Source of the DNA: Hanleya hanleyi
Taxonomy: Eukaryota > Mollusca > Polyplacophora > Lepidopleurida > Hanleyidae
NCBI GenBank assembly: GCA_036873755.1
Contig: JAVTVY010025297.1
Coordinates: 1-64,000, forward strand
Direction of reading: 5' to 3'
DNA: 64,000 bases
The translations under genes were made by a program, and so were the position numbers. Below the pieces are notes generated by a model. The model had not been told where the DNA came from and did no database searches. It saw only the letters and a program-made list of their open reading frames with translations. Positions 9,801-19,531 of the stretch are shown here, in pieces (the first letter of the stretch is position 1; each line of letters starts with the position of its first letter).

Positions 9801-10938
9801 AGGTATCCTGTACGTCATCCCCGGCATCGGGATATGCCTGTTGTGCAAGCCGAATTAATGCCTGAGCTAGGCCCGGAAGATCTTCTGACTTCTCTCGGTA
9901 TCTGGATTTTAACTGCGTTTTGTACAAATCTAGTTGATTCGGCGGGGCAAACCGCTTCTCCAAGGCATCCCTCAATCGTTCATAGTCAGCACTCCCTGGT
10001 TCTGATTTCAAGCTGGCTAAAAGCTGCTGGGCAGATCCTCGGAGGGCGACGGCCAGATATTGACCCCGTTGTGAGTATGTCCATCCGTTGATAGCAGCAC
10101 AGTGGTCGAAATGGGATAGATAATCCCGTAATGGCGTTGTCCCATCATAGGTAGCTGCCTTTGCCGCCGTCAACATCGGTCGCCTCACCTCAATAGCAGG
10201 GGTTGAGGTTTGTAATGGCTGCCTCCAGCTCATGGGATCATCTCGTCCTCTCCTCGGCGGCGGTGGCGTTTGATCGCAACCCTGCTGCGACCCGGACATA
10301 CATTCGGTTCGGCGGTAATCACCAACCTTTTCGGCAACCCCACAACTCGCATTCGGCTCGGCAGCGTCATTTTCAATGTCCGGTCGTCGGATCGCCTCTT
10401 TTTCCTGAATCTGACTGGCATTGATTCTGGACATCTGGATCGCTATCACCGATACAGTCCTGGCCATAGACCCCATGGTTTGTCGTAGCTCGGCAATCTC
10501 TTCCATCATCTGTACGGTCGAATCGTCGTCACGGTGTTCGCATCGGCCCCCGAGACCGTGGTTATCAGAACCAGAGTCTTTAGGGGCTCGATAACTTCCG
10601 TTCTCGTCAGGCAACGTCTGCCACGCAGGTATCGGCGACAGGTCAGCTGGGGGAGCCGACAGCACTGTGTCCAGCTCTACTGTGGACAGGTCCAGCAAAT
10701 CCACTCTCTTCGGTGCCTCAAACGCTGATCGTCCGGTCCCCACTCCTCGTCGTGACTCTTCTCGGTCTCTCGGAGTTGGCGTTGTGGACAGCTGCCGCTG
10801 GCTTCTCGTCCTCCCTGATTGTGTGTCGCTGTACGCTGGACGTAGTTCGGCGCCGACATCTCCAATAGTCATCATGCTTGGTTTTCTGGTTTCTTCCCAG
10901 CGTGGTCCCTTCTCCATCGGTTTCCCGGTGTTGGCCAT
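6844..10938 (-). CDS. gag-pol: Gypsy Gag-Pol polyprotein (Gag, protease, RT, RNase H)
   Basis: A 1,364-codon open frame. A charged N-terminus is followed by a Gag region (about residues 250-400), a CCHC zinc knuckle CWSCGRKGHYRADC near residue 497 and a retropepsin motif DTGAS near 555. The reverse transcriptase has YLDD near 993 and the upstream PLPRIDDSLDSL and MPFGLCNAPGTF motifs. Ty3-type RNase H has DTDASN near 1140. The frame then breaks into a stop before integrase. The start chosen is the ATG at 10938-10936, which overlaps the last bases of the primer binding site and is only about 20 nt from the LTR. A downstream start would be hard to exclude from sequence alone. Gag and Pol share one frame, so no frameshift is needed between them. 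Confidence 0.93.
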   Translation of the reverse strand: MANTGKPMEKGPRWEETRKPSMMTIGDVGAELRPAYSDTQSGRTRSQRQLSTTPTPRDREESRRGVGTGRSAFEAPKRVDLLDLSTVELDTVLSAPPADLSPIPAWQTLPDENGSYRAPKDSGSDNHGLGGRCEHRDDDSTVQMMEEIAELRQTMGSMARTVSVIAIQMSRINASQIQEKEAIRRPDIENDAAEPNASCGVAEKVGDYRRTECMSGSQQGCDQTPPPPRRGRDDPMSWRQPLQTSTPAIEVRRPMLTAAKAATYDGTTPLRDYLSHFDHCAAINGWTYSQRGQYLAVALRGSAQQLLASLKSEPGSADYERLRDALEKRFAPPNQLDLYKTQLKSRYREKSEDLPGLAQALIRLAQQAYPDAGDDVQDTLAKDQFLEAIGDELRFLVWQTRPKTLDAAVHSAVEVEAFKSSQRRKTWATAKSTVSSKDEGLAATSEDDEESEARLRKQIKELMEEIMRKSQPQPRRRPQRYTRGQPRTYGDRERSNACWSCGRKGHYRADCPDVSRTDDSKSPRLPKNPPKVNTSGEAGLYLPAQIGPVKMWCCVDTGASISLLSEKVYQQLSPRLRPALSSPSYASIRMADGTLMPLKGEADFKITIDGTTRTQKMIVGDLTVDALLGYDFLSTHCTKIDTERHRVKYGGRYIQCEVVGSAGCYRVAVTETVTIPAGAEAVVRGKVRGGLPGEVGMIENEPEFTQKTGAMVARVLTEIDRDREVTLRFLNLSSDPTVVQAGTLCGRMGEVEVVDDQVSNVAEASKPSRAKPSRQRPAVPTSACPDHLTDLVRRSSEGLETDQALAVEDLVTRYTDLFAKDDTDLGRTTKVQHHIKTGSAPPIRIPPRRPPIHAREMIDEQVEDMLQRGVVEPSSGPWSAPVVLVKKKDGKMRFCVDYRALNKITEKDAYPLPRIDDSLDSLAGASWWSTLDLMSGYWQVEVSPEDRCKTAFATRKGLYQFRVMPFGLCNAPGTFERLMEAILAGLHYDTCLVYLDDIIVFGRTFDEMIQRLDGVFERLKHHGLKLKPSKCVIGARQVLYLGHVVSQNGIGTDPQKIRAVRDWPPPVSQTEVRSFLGLCSYYRRFIRDFATIAAPLHTLTEKKTVFIWDNTAQQAFDTLKDKLTTAPVLAMPDFRLPFILDTDASNYGIGAVLSQVIDGEEKVVAYASRVLSKAERAYCVTRRELLAVVHFVKCFRHYLFGRKFLLRTDHASLRWLMRFKEPEGQLARWIQALGVYDFNIEHRPGRKHGNADALSRIPCKQCGRSSSDDVQAAARVIEMVSPTEGFGRAQAEDPDLQPVLDWVRQGSRPNREDVSPYGLVTKSLWGAFDMLEICDSLLVRRWVDDRGNVKRRLLVYLVPCAVKC

Positions 10939-10954
10939 CCCACCGCTGCCACCA
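10937..10954 (-). promoter_or_regulatory. Primer binding site for tRNA-Leu
   Basis: The plus strand reads ATCCCACCGCTGCCACCA, equal to the 3' end (including CCA) of an animal tRNA-Leu of the AAG/TAA type, so the minus-strand element carries its complement. It is separated from the LTR end by two bases (10955-10956). The ATG of gag-pol overlaps it by two bases. Confidence 0.85.
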
Positions 10955-11611
10955 GTTGTGACGTTCGAGCGGTCAGAAAACGTCTATCTTTGCGGTGTAC
11001 ACGAGACTTGAGGCGGCCTGGTCTCAGGCCCCTGTGACAAATTGTCAGGCTGATGTGAACGCAGTCTCGTATGACTGGAATTGGCCAACGAGGAAGGTCC
11101 GATTCAACCTGTCACCTTGTCTGGATCGAGGAGGTAGGATGGGGGGACCTGTAGAAACAACCAAGGCAATAATAAAGTAATAATATTGTATTCTGCAATG
11201 TACACAGCTCTGTACGCGCACAATACCTGTAATAAAGATCCCTACTCTAGAGGTAGTTATCGTTAAGTGTTATCTTTATCTTAAAGAGAAAGACTAATAA
11301 TATACAATATATACAAGAGACCCTATCTATGACGCGTCACGGCCCAGTCTCGTCCAGACTGGCTCTCGTCGTGGTATGGTACGGCGTCTCTGGTTCCTCT
11401 CCGGTCGTAGGCGTAGCCCCGGACTGTATGGAACATCTACCGTGTCTAAGGTTACTCGGCCCAGTTCATCTAAGCGTTATTAATCGTCTCTGGAATCCTC
11501 TCCGTATCACTGCCTCTCCTAGCAGTAGCCCTTCGGCGGGGTCGGTCTGTACAGCACACCACAGCGTCTTCGGCGGCAGCCCCTTTCGGCTCGGCAGACC
11601 TCACGTCTTCG

Positions 11612-11867
11612 GCGACCCGAATTCGGCGGCCCGAATTCGGCGACCCGTCTTCGGCTCGGCAGACTTCACGTCTTCGGCTCGGCCCGAATTCGGCGACCCG
11701 TCTTCGGCTCGGCACACTTCACGTCTTCGGCTCGGCCCGAATTCGGCGACCCGTCTTCGGCTCGGCACACTTCTCGTCTTCGGCTCGGCCCGAATTCGGC
11801 GACCCGTCTTCGGCTCGGCAGACTTCTCGTCTTCGGCTCGGCCCGATTTCGGCGACCCGTCTTCGGC
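11612..11867. repeat. 53-bp tandem repeat inside the 5' LTR
   Basis: Same block as 3700-3955, offset by 7,912 bases, with a few substitutions between the arrays (for example CACTTCTCG versus CACTTCACG). Copy number is the same in both LTRs. Confidence 0.85.
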
Positions 11868-12841
11868 CCTCACGGCGTTGACCCAAGGACGAGTTAATAG
11901 GCTCAGATTGTCTGCATATATATGTGGTAATAATGCCCTGGTCTCGGAGGTGTATTATTACCTTACAATGTAATGTCAATTAATACCAATGATTTGTAAT
12001 AGTATTCAAGACTTGCAGCAAAGCATAATTCGAACCCTGCGGCAGTGTAAATATGTACAATGGATGTAAGCTTGTGTTATCAGTTACTCCTAGCCGAGGC
12101 CTGTGAATAACTAGTGTAGATGATTGTGATTAGATCTATTCCGTCCCTAAGGCCGACGATCTTGTATGTAAGCAAGTATGTGTTATTGATCCCATCTAGC
12201 CGAAGCCTGTATACGACCCATGAGGGTAAGGTGAGTGAGTGAATAAGACTACGCAATTCTCGGTCGTAACCTCGAACGCTAGTCTGTGTTGAAGTGCGAG
12301 CTAGTGTGAGCTGTATGTGCAGATCTCGTCCCGAAGGCCGATGATCTGGTGTCTGTGTGTGAGTAAGTATTTGTAATCATGTAAAATACATAGCCAACGC
12401 TAGCGGTGATAATTTGCTATTAACCGAGGACGGCGGCAAAGTACTTCGGCCCGGTGCTCAGGTAGAGGACTACACTGAACCTGTTCCTATGTACGAATAC
12501 CACTGGCTAATAAACAGTTAATCACCTATTGCCGAAGCAAAACGTTAGCCGCGGACAAAATACCAGACTTTAGTGCGCCATGCATGCTGAATAACCACTA
12601 CTGCAGACGTGCGAATCACCGTGGACTTCTCGTCCTCAGATACTGTGCGTGTTAGTATCTATTATTCCTAAGCTATGGCTCGGCTCTCGGCTGTCCAACC
12701 CAGTTCGGTGCTATTTCGGCAATAGATCGGCACTTTCGGCCCTTTCGGCGCATTTGCGGCGATCCTGTCGCTGTGCTCTCCCGCACGATACTTACTGGCC
12801 GAATGTCTATGACAGAGTGCCGAACGTCCATTTCTCTGCGT

Positions 12842-12849
12842 CTTATATA
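12842..12849 (-). promoter_or_regulatory. Probable TATA box of the Gypsy promoter
   Basis: TATATAAG on the minus strand within CTATATAAGACGC, about 296-303 nt into the 5' LTR. It is the clearest TATA-like site in the LTR and would place the start of transcription near 12815. Confidence 0.6.
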
Positions 12850-13154
12850 GGCTCTGGCTCCCATAATCCTTTGCGCGCCCAAACATGGCAGCCCCCATAA
12901 AACGAAAGTATAGACTCCGGCGGTGTTGGATTTCGTGTCAGATCGGCAGAGTTCGACTTCTCTCGCCCGGTTTCGATGCAAGATGCGTGTCAGGGATATC
13001 TACACTTCCCTCGCTGAAAGTTTCAGCGCACAGTTAATACAGGTAAGTCGAATATCCACCATTATCGGTCCATTCACAATGCTATTTACACTGTCAGCAT
13101 TAGAACGAAAATAACATTCTCCAGGTCATGGGCATTTTCGTCACACTTATAATG

Positions 13155-13310
13155 CTAAAAAATCACGAAAATAGAATCATAAATCTGCATGCAGTATGCT
13201 CAGTTTTAATTCCGGGAAAACGCTCAGAACGCATCTCCGGCAATCTAGGACCCCGGAGCTTCCGGGGCCTAGGCGGCACCTGGAACCCTGCCTGTTGGAC
13301 TGTGATAGTC
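13155..13310 (+). repeat. Interspersed repeat, copy 2 (flanks the Gypsy element)
   Basis: Partner of 2731-2900, beginning a few bases past the right target duplication. It is followed by a run of ten or more C at about 13318-13329. Confidence 0.55.
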
Positions 13311-13429
13311 GACCGGGCCCCCCCCCCCCACTTTCAATTACGTTCCGACGCCACTGAAGCATGGCTATCGACATCTAGACTGACTTCATAAAACAACTCA
13401 CAACACAGGCTGTTGACAGGTTAGCTTGA

Positions 13430-14610
13430 ATACCTCAGATGGGGTATACCTAAGTTGGGGTACAGTACCTCATTTGGGATAGTGCTATAACCCAATCGAG
13501 GTATACAGCTACATGTATATCAATTCTAGTTTGTGCAAATTTATGCAGTAAATCAGACATCTGTACGAACAACGGAGGGTATGGATCACTTCCACCGCAT
13601 ATTTAGCTTTACGATCTTCGTCGTTTTTTAACAAAGTATAATCAGTATACAGATTAACTACATGTTTGAATCAATAACATTGAAATTTTCAGAATGATAA
13701 ATATCTTAAATTTAAATATTTAATCTCTCGAGCACTCGAATAATTAAAGACTGCATATAAGGACATGATATGTTGTGAACATGTGTAAATTTTAAGGATG
13801 TAGATGTAGTGACTAGTTTACAATTTCAGGGATTCATAGAAGTCCTGTTTTACCACCGGTAATCAGGGGTAAAATTCATTCAAAAACTCAATTCAGACCT
13901 TCAAATTTCACTAAACTTTTCGATGTTTTGATGAAAACTCAATAGCCCTATAATTTCATGGGATGAAACAATATAAAATCATTAGGAATGGTGGTAAATT
14001 TGAAGAAATACTCAATATGAAGAAAACACTGAAAACTGAATGGACCAAATTGAGTAAAAAAAACTCAAATTTTCGACTTCTATGAATCTCTGAATTTGAA
14101 TTCAAATGTCTGATATCACACACTCTGCTAGCATCGTAGTGTCAGAAATAATGGGCAGAGGGCTGTTTCTAGTTTTGCGTATGCTAGTAGTGTGTCAATT
14201 TTTAAGATAAAACATCATTTAGTTAGCAATTTACTTCAGTTATATCCCTGTAATTTGCACAAGGACAGTAGATAGAAGAACGCCATAATATACAATCTGA
14301 ATTTATATGTGAAATATCTAACAGGTATATTCAGCACAATTTTCAATGTTAAAAAATTTAGATGATGAAATTAAAATGTGTAGTCAGTCTGTCTAACAAT
14401 AATGATTTGCTAAAAATGACCAAGATAGTAAGACCAGATATGTGATCAACTGATCCATGCCCTCCAGGGTTTGAACGTATGTCTTAAATATGCGAAAACT
14501 AACATTGATATCTCACCCTATACTGTACATCAATTAGGGTATACCTCAAGTGAGGGACTGTGGCCCAACTTGGGTATAGTATCCTATGCAACCTAGCTGG
14601 TCAACCCCAC
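13430..14610. repeat. Possible older inverted-repeat element with a nested MITE
   Basis: Sequence around 13445-13510 (TAAGTTGGGG, ACCTCATTTGGG, GAGGTATAC) resembles the reverse complement of 14525-14600 at perhaps three quarters of positions, so an old element of about 1.15 kb may lie here. No coding frame is convincing. Confidence 0.35.
13821..14098. repeat. 278-bp MITE-like element
   Basis: The ends 13821-13844 and 14075-14098 are inverted copies around the core GATTCATAGAAGTC, with about two mismatches in 24 bp. The interior is non-coding. Confidence 0.6.
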
Positions 14611-14694
14611 TGTATTCATATATACAGCGACAAGGAGGCCCGAGCAAATCTGTCAAGATTTAATTTGTGATGGTTCGTGCAGATACTGTCAGTC

Positions 14695-14766
14695 TGTCCC
14701 AGACGTTTTCACCGATACTTCGGGCGAAAAATTGGTCCCCGAAATATCGCCGAAAATGTCTGGGAT
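14695..14766. other. Imperfect 72-nt foldback
   Basis: TCCCAGACGTTTTC at the left pairs with GAAAATGTCTGGGA at the right, and the pairing continues inward for about 30 positions with four mismatches and a short loop. It resembles a small hairpin RNA precursor or a tiny foldback repeat; nothing shows it is transcribed. Confidence 0.35.
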
Positions 14767-17700
14767 GTGATATTATCTGGGTAGGCCTAGATCTTATAAT
14801 TTTTGAATTTACTCTGCATGCCCATGGTTGTTGTTGTTGGTGACACGAGTTCGCAGTCTGCAGTAGAAGTTCAAACAACCCGTGATTCATTCTTATCCTA
14901 CGCCAGTGACTATACACGTAACAAATAACATTGCGTATACGTTCAGTATTAAATACTGGTACCTACCTTATCATATAAATACAGCAAACGTGATGTTCCC
15001 TTCCCCGTTCCGAAGTCCGAAACACGTGTTCCACAAAAAGAGCGGCAAACGCCCCGGAAGTTGATTGCGTGGCGCCACCTTTCGGTGCGCTATGCGGGAT
15101 AACTCTAAATATCTGCATTGCGGAACCGGCCCATTGCTATACCCCTCCCAAATAAAATTATTTAGTTTCCGCTCCAAATAATTCCAAATAATTCGACCAT
15201 CCACACCTCCCCTCTGCCATAAAATACCAGTAGCATTGACCTTCGACCTTTTTGAATCAACAAGAGTGTTTCAGACTCACATTGTCATGGTAATTAAGAT
15301 TTTCAATCATTTCCAGTGATATTAGGAATACATGGTTCTTCGAATTAGCTTTGATATATATCAGCCAATCGGTTTATAATTTTAATGCTTTCGATGGTCT
15401 GATATATCAAGGCTAAATCAAAGTGTGAACGGAGAAGTCGACTTGTGTGTGAAGATGCTTCTCACCAATACAATTATATAAGTGAAAGTTGCTCACAATG
15501 AGTGGCCACACCACAGTTAATGGAGGATCACACAGGTATGTAACTGAATTGAAATTGTGAGAAACCCATTGATCAATTCTTGCTGCAAATTTTGTGACAG
15601 TGACATATACGATTGCATGAATGTATATTTTGAGTCCATTTTTTGGAAACCAAACTAGCCTTCCGCATCTTCTCCAGCCAAGTCGACTATTTCACAAAGC
15701 TCTGATATGGCGCCGGTTTAGAGCATTGCGGTGTAGTCATCTTGGCTAGCAAATCTTTGCTAGCAAAGATGAGAGTACAGTGGTTGCCGGACTTACTTAC
15801 CTGAACTTATAATCTTTTTTAATAAACGTTACTGGCACACATATGGCTGACCATCCCTGCCACGAAGGCCAACGATAATGCCATACATATTTTAAGCTAT
15901 GGTATAAAATCGCCAGTCCTGCATGTATCATAATCCGCATTTATGGACTGCCTGTAAAAAATAATTTGTTTTGTACCATGGTACAAAATATTCACAGGTA
16001 TCCTAGCAATTTTGTATAAAATCGTCAAATGCGGTCTTAATCCGAATATATACATATACAGGCTGTCTGTAAATATGTATACCATGGTACAAAATAATTT
16101 AGCTATACGTAAAAAGCGTGCACGTCCAACTAAGAATATTGAATTTGACCAATATATAAACCGATAACAAGGTTGTCGGAAACTTATAGTTCTAATATAC
16201 ATGTCAAAATCGCGGATTTACGTTCGAAGTAATGAGCTGTTGACTCTTTGAGCTTCACATACATGCAAACAAGTTAAAAAAAAAAGTTGACTGTGCCCTT
16301 AGCGACCCTTCGGGTCACACGATGTTCCGCCTCTGAACATTCTAAAATTAGCATTGATCTGTGAAATGAAATACTGAATCCCGATTTTAAATAATATAAT
16401 TGATGTATCCTCTCTATCATATCAGTAAGTGTAAGTACATATTATAAAACGTGCCCCGTGGGGCTGCTGGGTATTGACCCGGGGTGTCGTCGTGCACACT
16501 CCAGGTCATGGTAAGAATAGGCCTCAGCCCCTCAGAGAGCTTGGTGTAGGGGGCCACTAACTGGGGTACCAGTGGTGTTCTCGGATGTTAAAAGGAATAT
16601 GGACCTACCCGTGTGATTTCCGGGTGCGAAACACCCAAACATTTAGCATATGGGTAGGTAATTTTGTATGATGGTATATATTTTTTACAGGCAGGCTATG
16701 CATTCGGATTACGTTTTGCGATTATATACTGTACCGCATTCAAAATACATGTATTTATAGGCATCCTATATTCATTTTATAACATCCGCCATCAAGTTTG
16801 CCTTCGCCCCGCATCCTCGCTAAAACCAGGGGTATCCTATCCTAGATACCCTGGTACACTTGGGCACTGTATCATATTCAACGAAAACACAGCTTTTGAG
16901 CAGCACTCTGCATGTATTGACCTATCAGAACGTGTTTGCCACAGCCATGGCGACCGTGACAAGAGATTCGAAAACACCAAGCTGGTGGCAGATGACCAGG
17001 CGCACATTTTCAACAACCATGAACAATAATAAATATAAGGGAAAGGTAGTTTAAAACAAAATCTATTTGATGTTAAAATATACCCATTCATCTATCATCA
17101 AACATCCAGCAAGCCAGGTGGTCCGCGATGTCAGTGTATTCGACCTCAGATACCCACTGTTGAAAGGGCTCGAATTGGGTGAAAGAACGCACGGATTTTT
17201 ATAAAATTTTACTGATCTATCCATGAATATTTTGTTGTTATGAGTGCTTGGTTTAAATATTTTACATTCGATATCAGCGAATAGTTTAGCACAGAAAGTA
17301 AAATCCTGACGTATTTTGCCATGAGCGAAGTTTTTCTAGGTCAAGAGATCTGGTGACTGAAATGACTGCTGAAAGTGGGCGGAACGCGGTCTGCTATGCA
17401 AGATGGTCAAGGTTTCGCCTTTGGCTCAAAAAGAAACCTGTGAAGATGTTCGCCCGATGATCATAAGTAAATTAAGCATGGTGGCCATATACCGGAAAAG
17501 TGATGATTTTGCCATTTTTTCCGCGAGAAAAAGTGATAAAAACTTTTTATTTCACATCAAATGAATATTTACTAATTTATCAAGCAGTTTTTGCGAGAAA
17601 TTACGTACATGTATATGAAAAATTCGAAAAATCGACCCAAGAATGCCATTTTACCCCACGAGCAATTTTGACCTAGGGGCATTGTCGCCATGAAGTACGT

Positions 17701-19193
17701 CCGTCCGTCCATCTGTACGTTCGTGAGCGAGATATCTGCAAAACGGTTGCACTGATGAATTCCAAATTTGATATGCTTGCTTACCTAGTCAAGCGTTAGA
17801 TGTCCATCAAGAACGATCTCTTTCAGATAATTTATATGGTTGGTTTGACAAAATAATCATTTGTTTAATGATCTTTTTTTCTTCAGTACTCCATCAGTCA
17901 AGAGTTACTATCCTGTTAAAGCCAAAAGCCCGTCGAAAATGAACTGGTTCGGATAATTTATATGGTTGCTATGGCAACATAATCATTTTTTGTTAATGAT
18001 TTTTTAAAATTATATTGCACTTCATATATATATAACAGATTGCAAGATTTCTGATATTTATGAAGGTGCCTGCTTCTCAAACTAAATAATAGTGTATGAA
18101 CTATTCTCACTGGTTCCTGCTGATCTACTTTTTCACCTCCGTTTTTCGCATGCGTTTAAAACATCAAACCATCAACCATGGGCTAAAATAAGTCCTTTCT
18201 GTTAACGTCTTTTGATCCACAGGCGTTGCAACTTGGATATTACATGGACCAATTGGAGAGATCTTTAATATTTGTCTGATCCTGAAAATAAATGACCCAC
18301 TTTGCCTTCTTTGCCTGCTCTAAACGGACAAGAACTGATTGAGCAAGTCGACATGTAAATGGACGTCATATAATATCTGTACTTTTCTGTACTTGTACTC
18401 CTCCCTGTTATTTTTAGGATATCAAACAAACCACCTGCATGAGGCTCAATATTTGGAACAGTTCTCCAATGTGGTATCGTTAAATTGTTAACATAAAACA
18501 TATTGTTTGTCCTGACCACAAATCCTCAGCCGATCCAGTATCCAACCGTTCATCGTAATAGTAATATGTTCACACGAAAATACAAGCAGGTCTGTCTGTG
18601 CAAGGTTTCGTGGTTTATTGAATGCCCACGTACTCTTAAATAGGTCCTAGAAGAATTCATGTTAACGTTACTGTGCAGTTTCTCTTTGCGAAATTAAAAT
18701 TAGGGATATTTGAATGCAAGTGAATTGGAAAAGATAATATTAATTTCAATGAGAAAAGATGATACTTGATTTCAGAAATGGATAATGGGTTCTGTAAAAT
18801 TCAAGGCAATAATTCCTCAGTGAAGGAACGCTGGCACAATGACAGGGTAATTTTCCTTTACGACGCACGTTGGCCATGCTGGCATCCCACTGTCTTGAAA
18901 TAAAGCTTGATCGTTAGATTTTCCATTCTAGCATTGTTCCAGAAACACATTGATGGAATCCTCAAGAAAATGACATTTTAACTTCGTTCAGCTATTCTGA
19001 ATATGAGATTTTTCTATGAAGATAAAGATATTCCTATCTAATCCCATATATTAGACTAGGGTAACACAATTAAAGGAGACCCTATACAATTGTCGAAAAC
19101 AACTTTCCGAATTATGTTGATCCTCCACTTCTGACCCTACAGCCATTCAACATATATTTACTCTTTGAGTTTAAAATGTAAGCTTCTTTCTAT
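14767..19193. other. Non-coding DNA downstream of the transporter gene
   Basis: AT-rich with scattered repeats. Two diverged copies of a short repeat lie at about 15897-15990 and 16010-16105 (each with TACCATGGTACAAAAT), and a related inverted piece at 16665-16790. A MITE fragment lies at about 17440-17640. Near 17690-17850 is a relative of the CGTCCGTCC...GCGATATCT repeat seen at the window end. A minus-strand AATAAA at 18614-18619 is one candidate polyadenylation signal for the transporter, about 575 bp past its stop. Confidence 0.4.
16800..17029 (+). pseudogene. Possible caspase-like exon relic (very tentative)
   Basis: An open plus-strand frame reads YPRYPGTLGHCIIFNENTAFEQ and later HGDRDKRF before a stop. 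The GHCIIFNEN string resembles the first strand of a caspase p20 domain (usually GHCLIINN), and RHG..D often follows in that family. No catalytic QACRG or SHG motif is present and no flanking exon was found. It may be a coincidence. Confidence 0.2.
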
Positions 19194-19531
19194 CTATAGC
19201 GATGACATTTTCACCGGTTCCACGACTTCTGCTTCATCGGAATTGTCAGTCCTCGCTAACATATTACTCTCTTCTGCTGTACACGTTTGTGTTTGGTGGT
19301 TACTTCCTCTGTTTTCGTCTTCACCTTTAGATGCCCGTAGAAGCCTCAGCAAACACACTACCAGAAACAGCATTCCAATAAGTCGACACCCACTTCCAAC
19401 GCCGTGGAATTTCCATCGGAAATCTCCAATGTCGTATATTGCGCATGCTCCTCGCTTGGCACAGGAAGTGTGCCATATTTGGCAGGTTGAGTCAATAATT
19501 CTTCCATACAACACAGGTCCAATTGTCCACG
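19194..19531 (-). CDS. SLCO: SLCO exon 9: helices 11-12 and C-terminus
   Basis: 338 bp including the stop. WTIGPVLYGRIIDSTC and CAKRGACAIYD are typical of the last extracellular loop, followed by helix 12 (LIGMLFLVVCLLRLL) and an acidic cytosolic tail. The last residues are KMSSL; no hydrophobic residue pattern marks a strong PDZ ligand. Confidence 0.92.

Larger units (their letters stand above)
10957..13145 (-). repeat. 5' LTR of the Gypsy element
   Basis: About 2,189 bp, the partner of 3045-5235. A TATA motif about 300 bp from its 5' end implies a short U3 and a very long transcribed R-U5 of roughly 1.8 kb. The differences from the other LTR cluster in the 4077-4440 / 11989-12350 segment. 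Confidence 0.93.
3041..13149 (-). mobile_element. Complete Ty3/Gypsy LTR retrotransposon with target duplication
   Basis: The element proper is 3045-13145 (10.1 kb), read on the minus strand. The 5-prime LTR is therefore the right-hand copy (10957-13145) and the 3-prime LTR is 3045-5235. Both LTRs begin TGTGACG and end CGTCACA, and CTTA is duplicated at 3041-3044 and 13146-13149. Domain order is Gag, zinc knuckle, protease, reverse transcriptase, RNase H, integrase, which defines Ty3/Gypsy; the clade is not resolved and no envelope gene is seen. The LTRs differ at roughly 35-40 places by eye (about 98% identity), so the insertion is fairly recent. Two frameshifts in pol suggest the copy cannot make an intact integrase, unless they are assembly errors. 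Confidence 0.93.

Noticed and set aside
6488..10865. Many plus-strand frames of 60-146 codons opposite gag-pol
   Set aside because: They are antisense shadows of a well-supported 1,364-codon polyprotein.
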